The notes under the pieces are model-generated. The model saw only the letters and a list, made by a program, of their open reading frames with translations. It was not told the origin of the DNA and searched no databases. Below, piece by piece: positions 45,305-54,445 of a DNA stretch of 64,000 nucleotides. The number at the start of each line of letters is the position of its first letter. The first letter of the stretch is position 1. The translations under genes and the position numbers were made by a program. This stretch comes from Chryseobacterium cheonjiense (GTDB lineage: Bacteria; Bacteroidota; Bacteroidia; Flavobacteriales; Weeksellaceae). The DNA is taken from NCBI RefSeq assembly GCF_012927265.1, contig NZ_JABBGF010000002.1:124001-188000 (forward strand), given 5' to 3'.

Positions 45305-45935
45305 GGCTGATTTTTTTATATTTTATCAGAGAAATGTAAAACATTACATACATCCCCATATTGATAAAGTTCTGTCCAAGTTTCAGAAAATTTAAAAACT
45401 CTCTGTCTTCTTTCGCAAAATAAAACATTGGCGTTACCCTAAAAAGAAAAAAGCAGCTCCACATCAGCAAGGCTGTAGAAATCCAGAATGTAGGATCATC
45501 GGTAATTTTACGTTCGTTAAAAAAAGATATTTTATAATAAAACCATAGCAGTGAGATTACAATATAAAAAAGGGTAATTGTGATGCCTATTTTATGATCA
45601 AAGTCTTCGCCTGAAAAATTAGTTTGTATTAAAATATATCCCAATGACGAAATTGCAGTTACCAGTAATATTCTCTTTGCAGTCCCAGAAAATAGTTGTA
45701 GGAAGTAAAAAGAAAAAAACAATATACAAAATATGAAATAGAGATTGTACTGTAAACCGACTTTGACATTCGGATTTATAATATTTCTTATGAAAGATAC
45801 GCACTCATTGATGAAGGTAATTAATAAGTAGATAAAAAGATAATTCTGGGCAGAAAAAGAATATTTTCTACCCAAAATGAATGATTTCAAAATCGTAATA
45901 AGTAATACAATTTTATATACAATTCCGATGACCAT
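45291..45935 (-). CDS. Hypothetical seven-helix membrane protein of the two-component operon
   Basis: 214 residues with about seven predicted transmembrane helices (near 3-19, 30-50, 62-82, 88-105, 117-136, 150-166, 186-204) and almost no soluble domain. It resembles the membrane sensor part of 7TM-type receptor kinases but as a separate protein. It overlaps the kinase gene by 14 bases, which favours fixed stoichiometry. Ligand unknown; I do not recognise a named family. Confidence 0.7.
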   Translation of the reverse strand: MVIGIVYKIVLLITILKSFILGRKYSFSAQNYLFIYLLITFINECVSFIRNIINPNVKVGLQYNLYFIFCILFFSFYFLQLFSGTAKRILLVTAISSLGYILIQTNFSGEDFDHKIGITITLFYIVISLLWFYYKISFFNERKITDDPTFWISTALLMWSCFFLFRVTPMFYFAKEDREFLNFLKLGQNFINMGMYVMFYISLIKYKKISHESY

Positions 45936-45939
45936 GGTC

Positions 45940-46695
45940 TTATGGTTTTAGATCACCTGCATCATACCCTTCATCCATTGATCCATCACTGTATACGGCA
46001 TGAACAGCAAAAGAAATACGGTCATATTTATTAGCATATCTATTGTATTCACTGCCATTATCATCTTTAGCTTGGCAAAAGTAGATCATAGCTAAATCAA
46101 GCCGAGAAATATTACTTTTATCTTTTATTATAAAATAATCATTAATTTCTTTTATTTTGTATAGAATACATTCGGTTGCGGGCTTACCGTTAAATCCTGT
46201 TTGTGTTGCTAATGAAGATTGATAAGACTTAATTTTTTTCTGCAGATTCACATCACTTTGAAATGTATTATTAATCAAAACAAACTTATCATCGGAACTA
46301 ATATCTTTATAGTTATCATTATTTGAAAAAGCTACACCCAAATTCAGTTTAGAATTATTCGAATCTTGGATAAAATAAAACTTTGCATACATGTAGTTTG
46401 TATGTTTTTCAATTAATTCTTTAAAATTTGGGTAATCTAAAGTAAATTTATCAATCAGATTTGGATGTTTTAATGCTACTTGAGCAAACTTTGTAGTATA
46501 TTGGCTTTCAATATGAGCCGGAATCATTTCAATAAAAACCGCAGCACTGTCCGTACTCTTAGTAACCGTATCAGCCGACGCAGAGTTCGTACTATCGATA
46601 TTACTATTACTTGTCTCAGTTTTTTCTTCTTTTTTACAGCTCAACAATGCAAAACAAAATAGTATTGCAATGAATAAAGATTTTAAGATTCTCAT
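45940..46695 (-). CDS. Hypothetical lipoprotein of the two-component operon
   Basis: 251-residue lipoprotein: lipobox ALLSC (lipidated Cys20), then a Ser/Thr/Asp-rich linker (about 24-50), and a globular domain with TKFAQVALKHPNLIDKFTLD. No known family recognised. Neighbours are 5 and 4 bases away. By position it may be a periplasmic ligand-binding partner for the sensor, or the output/target of the system. Confidence 0.72.
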   Translation of the reverse strand: MRILKSLFIAILFCFALLSCKKEEKTETSNSNIDSTNSASADTVTKSTDSAAVFIEMIPAHIESQYTTKFAQVALKHPNLIDKFTLDYPNFKELIEKHTNYMYAKFYFIQDSNNSKLNLGVAFSNNDNYKDISSDDKFVLINNTFQSDVNLQKKIKSYQSSLATQTGFNGKPATECILYKIKEINDYFIIKDKSNISRLDLAMIYFCQAKDDNGSEYNRYANKYDRISFAVHAVYSDGSMDEGYDAGDLKP

Positions 46696-46700
46696 AATTC

Positions 46701-47333
46701 TTAGTTTTTAAAATGATTAAATTTATTAATAGCCTCCACTTTATTATTGACATGGAGTTTTCTGTAAATATTTCCTACATGTTTTTTTACGGTATCAATA
46801 CTGATGAATTTCTTTCCTGCAATTTCTTTGTACAGTAAGCCTTGAGACAGCAGTTCCAGAATTTCCTTTTCTCTTTCCGTTAATTCATCAAATCCTTTAA
46901 TTTCGGGAAGTTTTCTTTCGAAATGACTTAATACCTTTCTTGCGATGGAAAAGCTCATAGGTGCACCTCCATTGTAGACGTCACGGATTGAGGAGAGTAT
47001 CTTATCCATACTTTCACCCTTTACAAGATATCCCATAGCGCCGGCCTTCAGGGAATTGAAAACTTTTTCGTCATCTTCAAAGCTGGTACACATGATAAAC
47101 TGTGTGTCCGGAAGTTCTTTCTTAAGCTTTTCAATGACTTCAATACCCATCATATCCTGCAGCTGAATGTCCATCATTACGACATCCGGCGAAACGTCCG
47201 GAAGATTTTGTAATGCGTCTCTTCCATCAAAATACTGGGCAACTACTTTCATATCATCCTGATAATTGATGATCTTCTTCAGTGCATTGTTATAATTCTT
47301 TTCGTCTTCAACGATAGCTATGGAAATACTCAT
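46701..47333 (-). CDS. NarL/LuxR-type response regulator
   Basis: 210 residues: N-terminal receiver with acidic pocket VEDEKN, phosphoacceptor Asp55 in VVMMDIQL and the conserved Thr/Ser and Lys in CTSFED and YLVKG; C-terminal LuxR-type helix-turn-helix (about 145-205; LTEREKEILELLSQG, KKHVGNIYRKL). It pairs with the HisKA_3 kinase encoded last in the operon. It heads the operon, so it may autoregulate. The divergent gene on the other side is also a lipoprotein. Confidence 0.9.
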   Translation of the reverse strand: MSISIAIVEDEKNYNNALKKIINYQDDMKVVAQYFDGRDALQNLPDVSPDVVMMDIQLQDMMGIEVIEKLKKELPDTQFIMCTSFEDDEKVFNSLKAGAMGYLVKGESMDKILSSIRDVYNGGAPMSFSIARKVLSHFERKLPEIKGFDELTEREKEILELLSQGLLYKEIAGKKFISIDTVKKHVGNIYRKLHVNNKVEAINKFNHFKN

Positions 47334-47352
47334 GTTCAGGATTGTTTAGGTA

Positions 47353-47383
47353 CAAATTTCAACAGAAAATAAACGGAAGTCAA
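47353..47383 (-). promoter_or_regulatory. Candidate promoter of the two-component operon
   Basis: On the minus strand TTG (47381-47383), 20 bases, then GAAATTTG (47353-47360), one mismatch class from TAnnTTTG. It lies 20 bases before the response regulator ATG. Confidence 0.4.
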
Positions 47384-47516
47384 TTACTCTTTCGGGTAAT
47401 TTTAAAAGATTTAAGTTTCATTTGTTGGTTTAGTTTTTTGTTTTTATTAAATTTAATAAAAAATATTTTATTTGTAAAAATATTTAACAATCAACACATT
47501 AAAAAAAAATAACATC

Positions 47517-47936
47517 ATGAAAAAGGGACTTTTCGCAGTATTCGCAGTCATTGCACTATCATTTACAAGCTGCAAAAAAAGTGAAAGCGGGAATAAGAGT
47601 GTGCTAAAATCAGACAGATCAGGAGTAGTAATGGCAGATAATGGTAAGGCAGACTCAACCGTTCAGTACGAAACCGATGTCAACGGGAAAAAGTATATAA
47701 AAACAGATTATGTTTATAAGGCAACCGACGGAAGCCTGGCGAAAGTAGTTTTTAATTACGAAGAGAAGACAATGAGCGTAAGAAGCAACAATAAAACATT
47801 TATTCTTAATAAGGTAGAATCGAAAGGCAATGAAACGATCTATGAAAAGATGGATATGAAAGCTACGGTAAAAGGAGACAGCCTGATTCTTGATCAGGGC
47901 AACAATGTGATCGAGCTTGTAAAAACGAAAATCTAA
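47517..47936 (+). CDS. Hypothetical lipoprotein divergent from the two-component operon
   Basis: 139 residues with lipobox SFTSC (Cys19). The mature domain has repeating beta-strand pattern, YETDVNGKKYIKTDYVYKA and VEFNYEEKTMSVRS-like segments, with no cysteine and no known motif. It is divergent from the response regulator gene, with about 183 bases of AT-rich DNA between, making it a plausible regulatory target. It ends in a strong bidirectional terminator. Confidence 0.78.
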   Translation: MKKGLFAVFAVIALSFTSCKKSESGNKSVLKSDRSGVVMADNGKADSTVQYETDVNGKKYIKTDYVYKATDGSLAKVVFNYEEKTMSVRSNNKTFILNKVESKGNETIYEKMDMKATVKGDSLILDQGNNVIELVKTKI

Positions 47937-47941
47937 AGCAT

Positions 47942-47976
47942 AAAAAAACCGTTCAGAATCTGAACGGTTTTTTTTG
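47942..47976. terminator. Bidirectional terminator shared with the ribosomal operon
   Basis: AACCGTTCAGA and TCTGAACGGTT form a near-perfect stem flanked by A7 and T10, ending both the divergent lipoprotein gene and the long rplC-to-rplQ operon from opposite sides. Confidence 0.92.
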
Positions 47977-47991
47977 TATCTGAAATGAATA

Positions 47992-48516
47992 TTATTCTTC
48001 AGTTTTTTCCTCTGTAGAATCAGCAGCTTCAGCAGTTGGCTCAGCAGCTTTTTCTTCTACTACAGGAGCTTCAGCTACTACAGCTTCTTTCTTAGCTGTT
48101 GCAGATCTTCTGCTTCTTCTTGTTGTTTTCTTCTCTTCAGCATTAGGGTTGTAAAGCTCATTGAAGTCTACCAATTCGATAAGAGCAGTATCGGCAGCAT
48201 CACCAGGTCTGAAACCAGTTTTGATGATTCTTGTATACCCACCGTTTCTCTCAGCGATTTTAGGTGCTACAGTTCTGAACAATTCAGCAACCGCTTCTTT
48301 ATTTTGAAGATATGAAAAAACAATTCTTCTATTGTGTGTAGTATCTTCTTTTGCTTTTGTTAATAGAGGCTCAACATATACTCTTAAAGCTTTTGCTTTA
48401 GCAACAGTAGTGTTGATTCTTTTATGCTCAATTAGAGAACAAGCCATATTAGAAAGTAAAGCACTTCTGTGAGAAGCTGTTCTTCCTAAGTGATTGAATT
48501 TTTTACCGTGTCTCAT
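47992..48516 (-). CDS. rplQ: Ribosomal protein L17 with extended C-terminus
   Basis: Starts with [20 protein letters not shown] and continues with the L17 core to about residue 125. The remaining 50 residues are a low-complexity tail rich in Ala and Glu ([18 protein letters not shown], then VAEAPVVEE repeats), much longer than in E. coli (127 residues). It is the last gene of the alpha operon and ends at a bidirectional terminator. Large-subunit protein. Confidence 0.95.
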   Translation of the reverse strand: MRHGKKFNHLGRTASHRSALLSNMACSLIEHKRINTTVAKAKALRVYVEPLLTKAKEDTTHNRRIVFSYLQNKEAVAELFRTVAPKIAERNGGYTRIIKTGFRPGDAADTALIELVDFNELYNPNAEEKKTTRRSRRSATAKKEAVVAEAPVVEEKAAEPTAEAADSTEEKTEE

Positions 48517-48522
48517 TATTAA

Positions 48523-49518
48523 TTATTTATCAGCGTCTAACTTATATTTTGCAACGTCGAAACCGAAGTTAAGACCTTTTGAATGCACTAATTCTTCTAG
48601 TTCTGTCAAAGATTTTTTACCAAAATTTCTGAATTTCATCAAATCAGACTTACTGTAAGAAACCAATTCTCCAAGAGTTTCTACTTCAGCTGCTTTCAGA
48701 CAGTTAAGGGCTCTTACGGAAAGATCCATATCTGCTAATTTAGACTTAAGGAGTTGTCTTGTATGAAGAGTTTCTTCATCATATTGAATAGATGCTTTTA
48801 CAGCTTCAGTTTCCAGCGTGATTCTCTCATCAGAGAACAGCATGAAGTGATAAATTAATATCTTAGAAGCTTCTGTTAAAGCATTCTGAGGACTGATAGA
48901 TCCGTCAGTTTCTATATCTAATACAAGTTTTTCGTAGTCTGTTTTTTGCTCTACACGATAATTTTCAATGCTATATTGTACTTTCTTGATTGGCGTGAAA
49001 ATAGAGTCGATGGCAATGGTACCTATTGGCGCATTGTTTGACTTATTTTGTTCAGAAGGAACGTATCCTCTACCTTTTTCAATATTGAAAGTAATTTCGA
49101 AAGTTACATCACTGTTTAGGTTACAGATCACTAAATCCGGGTTAAGAACCTCAAATCCGTTGATAGATTTTCCTAAATCACCAGCAGTAATAATCGTCTG
49201 ACCCGAAACTTTAGCAACAACCTGCTCATTAGACTGGTTTTCTGCCGTAGATTTTAGTCTTACCTGTTTAAGGTTAAGAATAATTTCGGTAACATCTTCG
49301 ATTACTCCTGGAATAGTTGAAAATTCGTGCTCTACACCTTCTATTTTGATAGATGAAATAGCATAACCTTCCAGAGAAGAAAGCAACACTCTTCTCAAAG
49401 CATTACCGATTGTAAGCCCGAAACCTGGTTCTAGTGGTCTGAATTCAAATTGACCTCTAAATTCATCAGAGTTAAGTAAAATTACTTTATCGGGTTTTAT
49501 GAATTGTAAAATTGCCAT
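48523..49518 (-). CDS. rpoA: RNA polymerase alpha subunit
   Basis: 331 residues. Amino-terminal domain, 1 to about 230, with [21 protein letters not shown] dimer contacts ([18 protein letters not shown]) and the [14 protein letters not shown] stretch; carboxyl-terminal domain from about 255 with [16 protein letters not shown] and the helix-hairpin [13 protein letters not shown]. It assembles RNA polymerase and contacts activators and UP-element DNA. It sits between rpsD and rplQ as in most bacteria. Confidence 0.98.
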   Translation of the reverse strand: MAILQFIKPDKVILLNSDEFRGQFEFRPLEPGFGLTIGNALRRVLLSSLEGYAISSIKIEGVEHEFSTIPGVIEDVTEIILNLKQVRLKSTAENQSNEQVVAKVSGQTIITAGDLGKSINGFEVLNPDLVICNLNSDVTFEITFNIEKGRGYVPSEQNKSNNAPIGTIAIDSIFTPIKKVQYSIENYRVEQKTDYEKLVLDIETDGSISPQNALTEASKILIYHFMLFSDERITLETEAVKASIQYDEETLHTRQLLKSKLADMDLSVRALNCLKAAEVETLGELVSYSKSDLMKFRNFGKKSLTELEELVHSKGLNFGFDVAKYKLDADK

Positions 49519-49551
49519 ATTATTGGGTTGAGCAAAAATTTGATTAAAAAA

Positions 49552-50160
49552 TTATTTAGAGTAAAGTTCGACGATAAGCTGTTCCTTGATGTCCTCCGGA
49601 ATCTGGATTCTTTCAGGAGCAGAAACGAAAGTACCTTCTTTCTTCTCATCGTTGAATTGTAACCACTCATAATTTGCTTTAGAAGCCAATGCGTTGGTAA
49701 CTACTTCAAGAGACTTAGACTTTTCTCTTACAGCAATTACATCACCAGCTTTTACCAAATATGAAGGAATGTTCAGGATTTCCCCGTTCACAGTGATATG
49801 TCTGTGAGAAACCAATTGTCTTGCAGCAGATCTGGTTTTAGCAAAACCTAATCTGTATACTACGTTATCCAATCTTGATTCGCAAAGTTGTAATAGAACT
49901 TCACCTGTTACTCCTTTACTTCTGTGTGCTTTGTCGAATAAGTTAGCAAACTGTCTTTCTAAGATACCGTAAGTATATTTAGCCTTTTGTTTTTCTGCCA
50001 ACTGAACTGCGTATTCAGATTTTTTAGCACCTCTTCTTTTGTTAGGACCATGTTGTCCCGGTGGTTGGTTTTTTCTTTTCTCGAAGTTTTTGTCATCTCC
50101 GTAGATTGCAGCACCAAACTTTCTTGCAATCTTAGTTTTAGGACCAATATATCTTGCCAT
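49552..50160 (-). CDS. rpsD: Ribosomal protein S4
   Basis: 202 residues with the S4 RNA-binding domain ([31 protein letters not shown]). The N-terminal zinc-binding cysteines of some S4 proteins are absent, giving the zinc-free form. It is an early 16S rRNA-binding protein of the small subunit, and its gene often regulates the alpha operon by binding mRNA. No such leader is obvious here. Confidence 0.97.
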   Translation of the reverse strand: MARYIGPKTKIARKFGAAIYGDDKNFEKRKNQPPGQHGPNKRRGAKKSEYAVQLAEKQKAKYTYGILERQFANLFDKAHRSKGVTGEVLLQLCESRLDNVVYRLGFAKTRSAARQLVSHRHITVNGEILNIPSYLVKAGDVIAVREKSKSLEVVTNALASKANYEWLQFNDEKKEGTFVSAPERIQIPEDIKEQLIVELYSK

Positions 50161-50179
50161 AATGGATAAATTCTAAAAA

Positions 50180-50569
50180 TTAAACTCTTCTTCTTTTTGG
50201 TGGTCTACATCCATTGTGTGGCATAGGAGTCACATCAATGATTTCGCTAACTTCAATTCCTGAATTGTGGATAGATCTGATTGCAGATTCTCTACCTGCA
50301 CCAGGACCTTTCACAAACACCTTTACTCTTCTTAATCCAGCTTCGTGAGCTACAGCAGAGCAATTTTCAGCTGCCATCTGAGCAGCAAATGGAGTATTCT
50401 TTTTAGAACCTCTGAAACCCATTTTACCGGCAGAAGCCCAAGAGATAACCTCTCCGTTTTTATTTGTTAAAGAAATGATGATGTTATTGAAAGAAGCCTG
50501 AATATGCGCTTCCCCAATAGCCTCAACTTTTACTTTTCTTTTCTTAACTACTTTAGTTTGTTTTGCCAT
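50180..50569 (-). CDS. rpsK: Ribosomal protein S11
   Basis: 129 residues with the conserved [21 protein letters not shown] and the C-terminal [18 protein letters not shown]. It lies on the platform of the small subunit near the mRNA exit. A basic N-terminal extension ([15 protein letters not shown]) is typical of Bacteroidota. It is 12 bases after rpsM. Confidence 0.97.
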   Translation of the reverse strand: MAKQTKVVKKRKVKVEAIGEAHIQASFNNIIISLTNKNGEVISWASAGKMGFRGSKKNTPFAAQMAAENCSAVAHEAGLRRVKVFVKGPGAGRESAIRSIHNSGIEVSEIIDVTPMPHNGCRPPKRRRV

Positions 50570-50581
50570 AATTCCTAACGA

Positions 50582-50959
50582 TTATTTACTAGCTTTTTTC
50601 TTGTTAGCAACAGTTTTTCTCTTTCCTTTTCGGGTTCTAGAGTTGTTTTTCGTTCTCTGGCCTCTTAAAGGTAATCCAAGTCTGTGACGTATTCCTCGTT
50701 GGCATCCTATGTCCATTAATCGCTTAATGTTCAATTGCACTTCAGATCTTAATTCTCCTTCTACTTTAATGTTTTCGGAGATATAGTTTCTGATTGCAGC
50801 CAATTCATCGTCATTCCATTCGTTGACTTTCTTGTCTTCGCTGATACCGGCAGCTTTAAGGATTTCTGAAGATGTACTTCTTCCAATTCCGTAGATGTAA
50901 GTTAAACCGATAACACCTCTTTTGTTTTTTGGTAAATCAATACCTGAAATTCTCGCCAT
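50582..50959 (-). CDS. rpsM: Ribosomal protein S13
   Basis: 125 residues with the start [25 protein letters not shown], the helix-two-turn-helix part, and basic tail [21 protein letters not shown]. It contacts tRNA in the P site through the C-terminal tail and 16S rRNA in the head. Ten bases separate its start from the L36 stop codon. Confidence 0.97.
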   Translation of the reverse strand: MARISGIDLPKNKRGVIGLTYIYGIGRSTSSEILKAAGISEDKKVNEWNDDELAAIRNYISENIKVEGELRSEVQLNIKRLMDIGCQRGIRHRLGLPLRGQRTKNNSRTRKGKRKTVANKKKASK

Positions 50960-50968
50960 AATTTAATT

Positions 50969-51085
50969 TTAGCCTTGTCTTTGTTTAAATTTTGGGTTCT
51001 TCTTGTTGATTACGAACAGTACACCTTTTCTGCGTACGATTTTGCAATCAGCACTTCTTTTTTTAATTGATGCTCTTACTTTCAT
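50969..51085 (-). CDS. rpmJ: Ribosomal protein L36, zinc-free form
   Basis: A 38-residue protein, short enough to be overlooked, beginning [19 protein letters not shown] and ending [10 protein letters not shown]. The fold and length are those of L36, but of the usual three cysteines and one histidine that bind zinc only one Cys is left, so this is the zinc-independent (C-) type. It occupies its usual place between infA and rpsM. Confidence 0.93.
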   Translation of the reverse strand: MKVRASIKKRSADCKIVRRKGVLFVINKKNPKFKQRQG

Positions 51086-51151
51086 TTGAAAATATTTATT
51101 TTTTTAACTGCCAAATGTAATCTTAAGATTTCATTTTGAGTATTTATTTTT

Positions 51152-51195
51152 AACAACAGCCAAATGGAACGTTTGCTCCATCTGGCAGATTGTTT
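51152..51195 (-). promoter_or_regulatory. Hairpin between infA and rpmJ
   Basis: Right after the infA stop codon the transcript can fold AACAA...GCCAgATGGA with TCCATtTGGC...TTGTT, one mismatch in a 10-base stem with outer pairing. It lacks a U run, so it is more likely an RNA-stability, processing or attenuation structure than a full terminator. Confidence 0.65.
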
Positions 51196-51411
51196 TTAAT
51201 ATCTAAATGTAATTCTCCCCTTAGACAAATCGTAAGGAGACATTTCTAATTTTACCTTATCACCAGGTAATAACTTAATATAGTGCATACGCATTTTACC
51301 GGAGATATGAGCGATGAGTACATGCCCATTTTCCAGCTCAACACGGAACTGAGCGTTCGAAAGTGCTTCCGTGATAACGCCGTCCTGTTCAATATGTTTT
51401 TGTTTTGCCAT
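51196..51411 (-). CDS. infA: Translation initiation factor IF-1
   Basis: 71 residues, an S1-type OB fold: [46 protein letters not shown] followed by [12 protein letters not shown]-1 binds the ribosomal A site during initiation. It starts three bases after the secY stop and is followed by the hairpin above and rpmJ, the usual order. Confidence 0.97.
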   Translation of the reverse strand: MAKQKHIEQDGVITEALSNAQFRVELENGHVLIAHISGKMRMHYIKLLPGDKVKLEMSPYDLSKGRITFRY

Positions 51412-51414
51412 AAA

Positions 51415-52794
51415 TTAATATCCAGTCGTTCTTGATAATTTAGACTGCATTAAGCCATCATAATGATGGTTCAGCAGATAGGTATTAATCTGTTGAACAG
51501 TATCTAAAATTACTCCCACCATAATCAATAGTGACGTTCCCCCGAAAAATAAGGCGAACGCATCTGTCTGAACAAAGCTTCCGTGTACAATTGCCGGAAG
51601 GACTGCAAAGATAGATAAAAAAATTGCACCTGGCAAGGTAATTTTTGATAAAATGTCATCTAAATAATCAGCGGTCTCTTTTCCTGGTCTCACCTTCGGT
51701 ACTAAACCTCCATTTCTCTTCAAATCATCAGCCATCTGGTTTACCGGAATTGTGATCGCAGTATAGAAAAACGAGAAGATAATAATCAATAGCGCAAACA
51801 GCACATTGTACTGCCAGCTAAAAACATTCTTGAAGCCTGCAAGAAAAGTGTTTGACTCATCTACTTTTGTTAATAATCCCGGAACGAACATCAACGCCTG
51901 CGCGAAGATAATCGGCATTACACCGGCAGCATTTACTTTCAATGGAATCCACTGTCTTGCGCCCTGCATAAGATTTCTGTTTACACCTCCTCTTGCCTGA
52001 GCTCTGCTTACATACTGGATTGGTATTTTTCTTACAGCAACGGATAACACCACTGCCAAAAGAACTACCAACATCCAGAAAATCACTTCAATAAGGATCA
52101 TGATAGACCCCATTCCTCCTTTTCCGTTCTGAACTGCCATTTCCTGTACGAATGCTTCCGGTAATCTTGAAAGGATCCCCACCATAATAAGGATAGAGAT
52201 ACCGTTTCCGATACCCTTGTCGGTGATTTTCTCACCCAACCACATTGCGAATACTGAACCGGCAACCAAGATTACAATACTTGGCAACCAGAACATGATG
52301 GAATTTGGCTCTACATAATATGCAGATGAGAACTGAGCATATGGTAAGAATAATTGAGTAATAGAAGTTAAATAAGAAGGCGCCTGTACAAGACAAACTC
52401 CGATTGTTAACCATCTAGTTATCTGATTCAATGTATTTCTACCTGACTCTCCATCTTTCTGAAGTTTCTGAAGATAAGGGATAGCCATCCCCATCAACTG
52501 AACAATAATAGAAGCAGAAATATAAGGCATGATACCTAACGCCATTACGGAAGCGTGGCTGAAAGCCCCCCCCGTAAACGACGAAAGCAAGCCAAGGAGA
52601 CCTGCTCCTTGCTTGTTACCGCCTTGATTTTTATAATGCTCTAAGAGATCTCCTACTTCTGCAAGATTAATTGCAGGTAAAGAGATATAAGATGCGAATC
52701 TATACACAAGGATAATTCCTAAAGTAAAGATAATTTTATCTCTAAGTTCTTTAAGACTCCAAATATTTTTGAGGGTTTGTATAAATTCTTTCAT
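51415..52794 (-). CDS. secY: Protein translocase subunit SecY
   Basis: 459 residues with ten predicted transmembrane helices. Conserved segments are GGAFSHASVMALGIMPYISASI, LPYAQFS, DKGIGNGISILI, YVSRAQARGG and the cytosolic loop RPGKETADYL. SecY is the channel of the Sec translocon in the inner membrane. It lies in the spc operon between rplO and infA. A glycine-rich loop after residue 55 (GGNKQGAGLLGLLSSF) is longer than in E. coli. Confidence 0.97.
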   Translation of the reverse strand: MKEFIQTLKNIWSLKELRDKIIFTLGIILVYRFASYISLPAINLAEVGDLLEHYKNQGGNKQGAGLLGLLSSFTGGAFSHASVMALGIMPYISASIIVQLMGMAIPYLQKLQKDGESGRNTLNQITRWLTIGVCLVQAPSYLTSITQLFLPYAQFSSAYYVEPNSIMFWLPSIVILVAGSVFAMWLGEKITDKGIGNGISILIMVGILSRLPEAFVQEMAVQNGKGGMGSIMILIEVIFWMLVVLLAVVLSVAVRKIPIQYVSRAQARGGVNRNLMQGARQWIPLKVNAAGVMPIIFAQALMFVPGLLTKVDESNTFLAGFKNVFSWQYNVLFALLIIIFSFFYTAITIPVNQMADDLKRNGGLVPKVRPGKETADYLDDILSKITLPGAIFLSIFAVLPAIVHGSFVQTDAFALFFGGTSLLIMVGVILDTVQQINTYLLNHHYDGLMQSKLSRTTGY

Positions 52795-52803
52795 TAGTAA
52801 TTA

Positions 52804-53253
52804 TTATAAGGTAATTGCTTTTCCACCTGCTTTAGCGATAAGCTCTTCAGCAGATTTAGTGAATTTGTCAGCTGAGATAGAAACCGCAGATTTCAATTCT
52901 CCTCTACCCATAATTTTCACTAATTCGTTTTTAGTTGCTAACCCGTTAGCTACCAAAACTTCTTTTGTAATATCTCCAGTAATAGATTTATTTTCAATTA
53001 AAGTCTGGATAGAATCAAGATTAATAGCTCTAAACTCTTTTCTGTTTACGTTTTTGAATCCGAATTTAGGTAATCTTCTTTGTAAAGGCATCTGACCTCC
53101 TTCAAAACCGATTTTCTGAGAATATCCGGCTCTTGCTTTTTGTCCTTTGTGACCTTTTGTAGAAGTACCACCTTTTCCGCTACCTTGTCCTCTACCAATT
53201 CTTTTTGAATTGAAAGTTGATCCTGCAGCTGGTTGTATATTGTTTAAATTCAT
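52804..53253 (-). CDS. rplO: Ribosomal protein L15
   Basis: 149 residues with the glycine/arginine-rich start KRIGRGQGSGKGGTSTKGHKGQ and the KIGFEGGQMPLQRRLPKFGF motif. L15 helps assemble the large subunit. It ends 9 bases before secY and is preceded by a repeat-rich gap of 95 bases before rpmD. Confidence 0.97.
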   Translation of the reverse strand: MNLNNIQPAAGSTFNSKRIGRGQGSGKGGTSTKGHKGQKARAGYSQKIGFEGGQMPLQRRLPKFGFKNVNRKEFRAINLDSIQTLIENKSITGDITKEVLVANGLATKNELVKIMGRGELKSAVSISADKFTKSAEELIAKAGGKAITL

Positions 53254-53264
53254 TTTTTTATTGA

Positions 53265-53341
53265 TTTAAAGATTAAATAAATTAAAGATTAAAAAATTCC
53301 GACTAAAATAGAAAGAATATTTTAATCTTTTAATCTTTGAA
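53265..53341. repeat. Imperfect inverted repeat between rpmD and rplO
   Basis: Two AAAGATTA-containing units (53265-53299) face two complementary TAATCTTT units (53314-53341) across about 14 bases. The potential stem is long but A/T only. It occupies most of the 95-base gap. Confidence 0.55.
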
Positions 53342-53348
53342 TTTTTAA

Positions 53349-53525
53349 TTATTTTTGAACTTCAAGTAAATGACTAACTGCAGCTATCATTCCTAAAATA
53401 GAAGGAGTAGCTTCGTGTTCTACAACTTGGTGAAGTTTCTTTAATCCTAATGCTTCAAGCGTTCTCTTTTGGGTTTTTGTTCTTCCAATAGCGCTTCTTA
53501 CTTGTTTTACTTTGATTGTTGCCAT
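53349..53525 (-). CDS. rpmD: Ribosomal protein L30
   Basis: A 58-residue protein: MATIKVKQVRSAIGRTK, then RTLEALGLKKLHQVVEHEATP, then a helix ending in LLEVQK. This is the complete short bacterial L30. It follows rpsE by 11 bases and lies upstream of the hairpin gap leading to rplO. Confidence 0.95.
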   Translation of the reverse strand: MATIKVKQVRSAIGRTKTQKRTLEALGLKKLHQVVEHEATPSILGMIAAVSHLLEVQK

Positions 53526-53536
53526 TGTTTTATCTA

Positions 53537-54058
53537 TTAACCGTTAAACACTTTACTTAGTGAAACTCCTCTCATTCTAGCAATTTCTTCTGGTCTTCTG
53601 ATATCCAATAACGCTTTGAAAGTAGCTTTCACAACGTTGTGAGGGTTTGAAGATCCTTTAGATTTTGAAAGGATATCGTGAATACCAGCAGACTCCAATA
53701 CCGCTCTTACCGCACCACCGGCGATAAGTCCTGTACCGTGAGAAGCAGGTCTTAAGAAGATATCAGCACCACCGTATCTTGCAGAAGTCTGGTGAGGGAT
53801 AGTGTGGTTCATTACAGGAACTTTCACAAGGTTTTTCTTAGCGTCTTCAACTGCTTTAGCAATTGCAGAAGCAACCTCTTTAGATTTTCCTAAACCGTAA
53901 CCGATCACTCCTTCTTCATTTCCAACAACAACGATTGCAGAAAATCCGAAAGCTCTACCTCCTTTCGTTACTTTTGTTACTCTGTTAACAGCTACGAGAC
54001 GATCTTTAAGTTCTAATCCTCCCGGTTTTACTCTTTCTATATTATCTAGTCCTAACAT
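53537..54058 (-). CDS. rpsE: Ribosomal protein S5
   Basis: 173 residues: N-terminal double-stranded RNA-binding fold ([29 protein letters not shown]) and C-terminal domain ([30 protein letters not shown]). S5 contributes to mRNA helicase activity and decoding accuracy. It is in the spc operon between rplR and rpmD, with an 18-base gap to rplR. Confidence 0.97.
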   Translation of the reverse strand: MLGLDNIERVKPGGLELKDRLVAVNRVTKVTKGGRAFGFSAIVVVGNEEGVIGYGLGKSKEVASAIAKAVEDAKKNLVKVPVMNHTIPHQTSARYGGADIFLRPASHGTGLIAGGAVRAVLESAGIHDILSKSKGSSNPHNVVKATFKALLDIRRPEEIARMRGVSLSKVFNG

Positions 54059-54076
54059 ATTTCCGAAATTTAATGA

Positions 54077-54430
54077 TTAGAATTTAAGTCCACCTTCTCT
54101 CGCACCGTCAGCAAGAGCTTTAATTCTCCCGTGATATACGAATCCGTTTCTATCAAACACAATATTTTCGATTCCTGCAGCGATAGCTTTGGCAGCGATA
54201 GCCTTACCTACGGCAGCAGAAACTTCAGTCTTAGTTCCGTTAGCTTCAACGCCTTTCTCTCTTGAAGAAGCAGAAGCCAAAGTTTTTCCACTGTTATCGT
54301 CGATTAACTGAGCGTAAATTTCCTTATTACTTTTGTATACAGATAATCTTGGCAATTCAGAAGATCCGGAGATTTTCCCTCTTACTCTTCTTTTGATTCT
54401 TATTCTTTTTTCTACTTTAGTTAATGCCAT
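54077..54430 (-). CDS. rplR: Ribosomal protein L18
   Basis: 117 residues with [35 protein letters not shown] and the C-terminal [24 protein letters not shown]. It binds 5S rRNA with L5 and L25. The order rplF-rplR-rpsE is as in other bacteria. Confidence 0.97.
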   Translation of the reverse strand: MALTKVEKRIRIKRRVRGKISGSSELPRLSVYKSNKEIYAQLIDDNSGKTLASASSREKGVEANGTKTEVSAAVGKAIAAKAIAAGIENIVFDRNGFVYHGRIKALADGAREGGLKF

Positions 54431-54445
54431 AATACTTATAATTTA

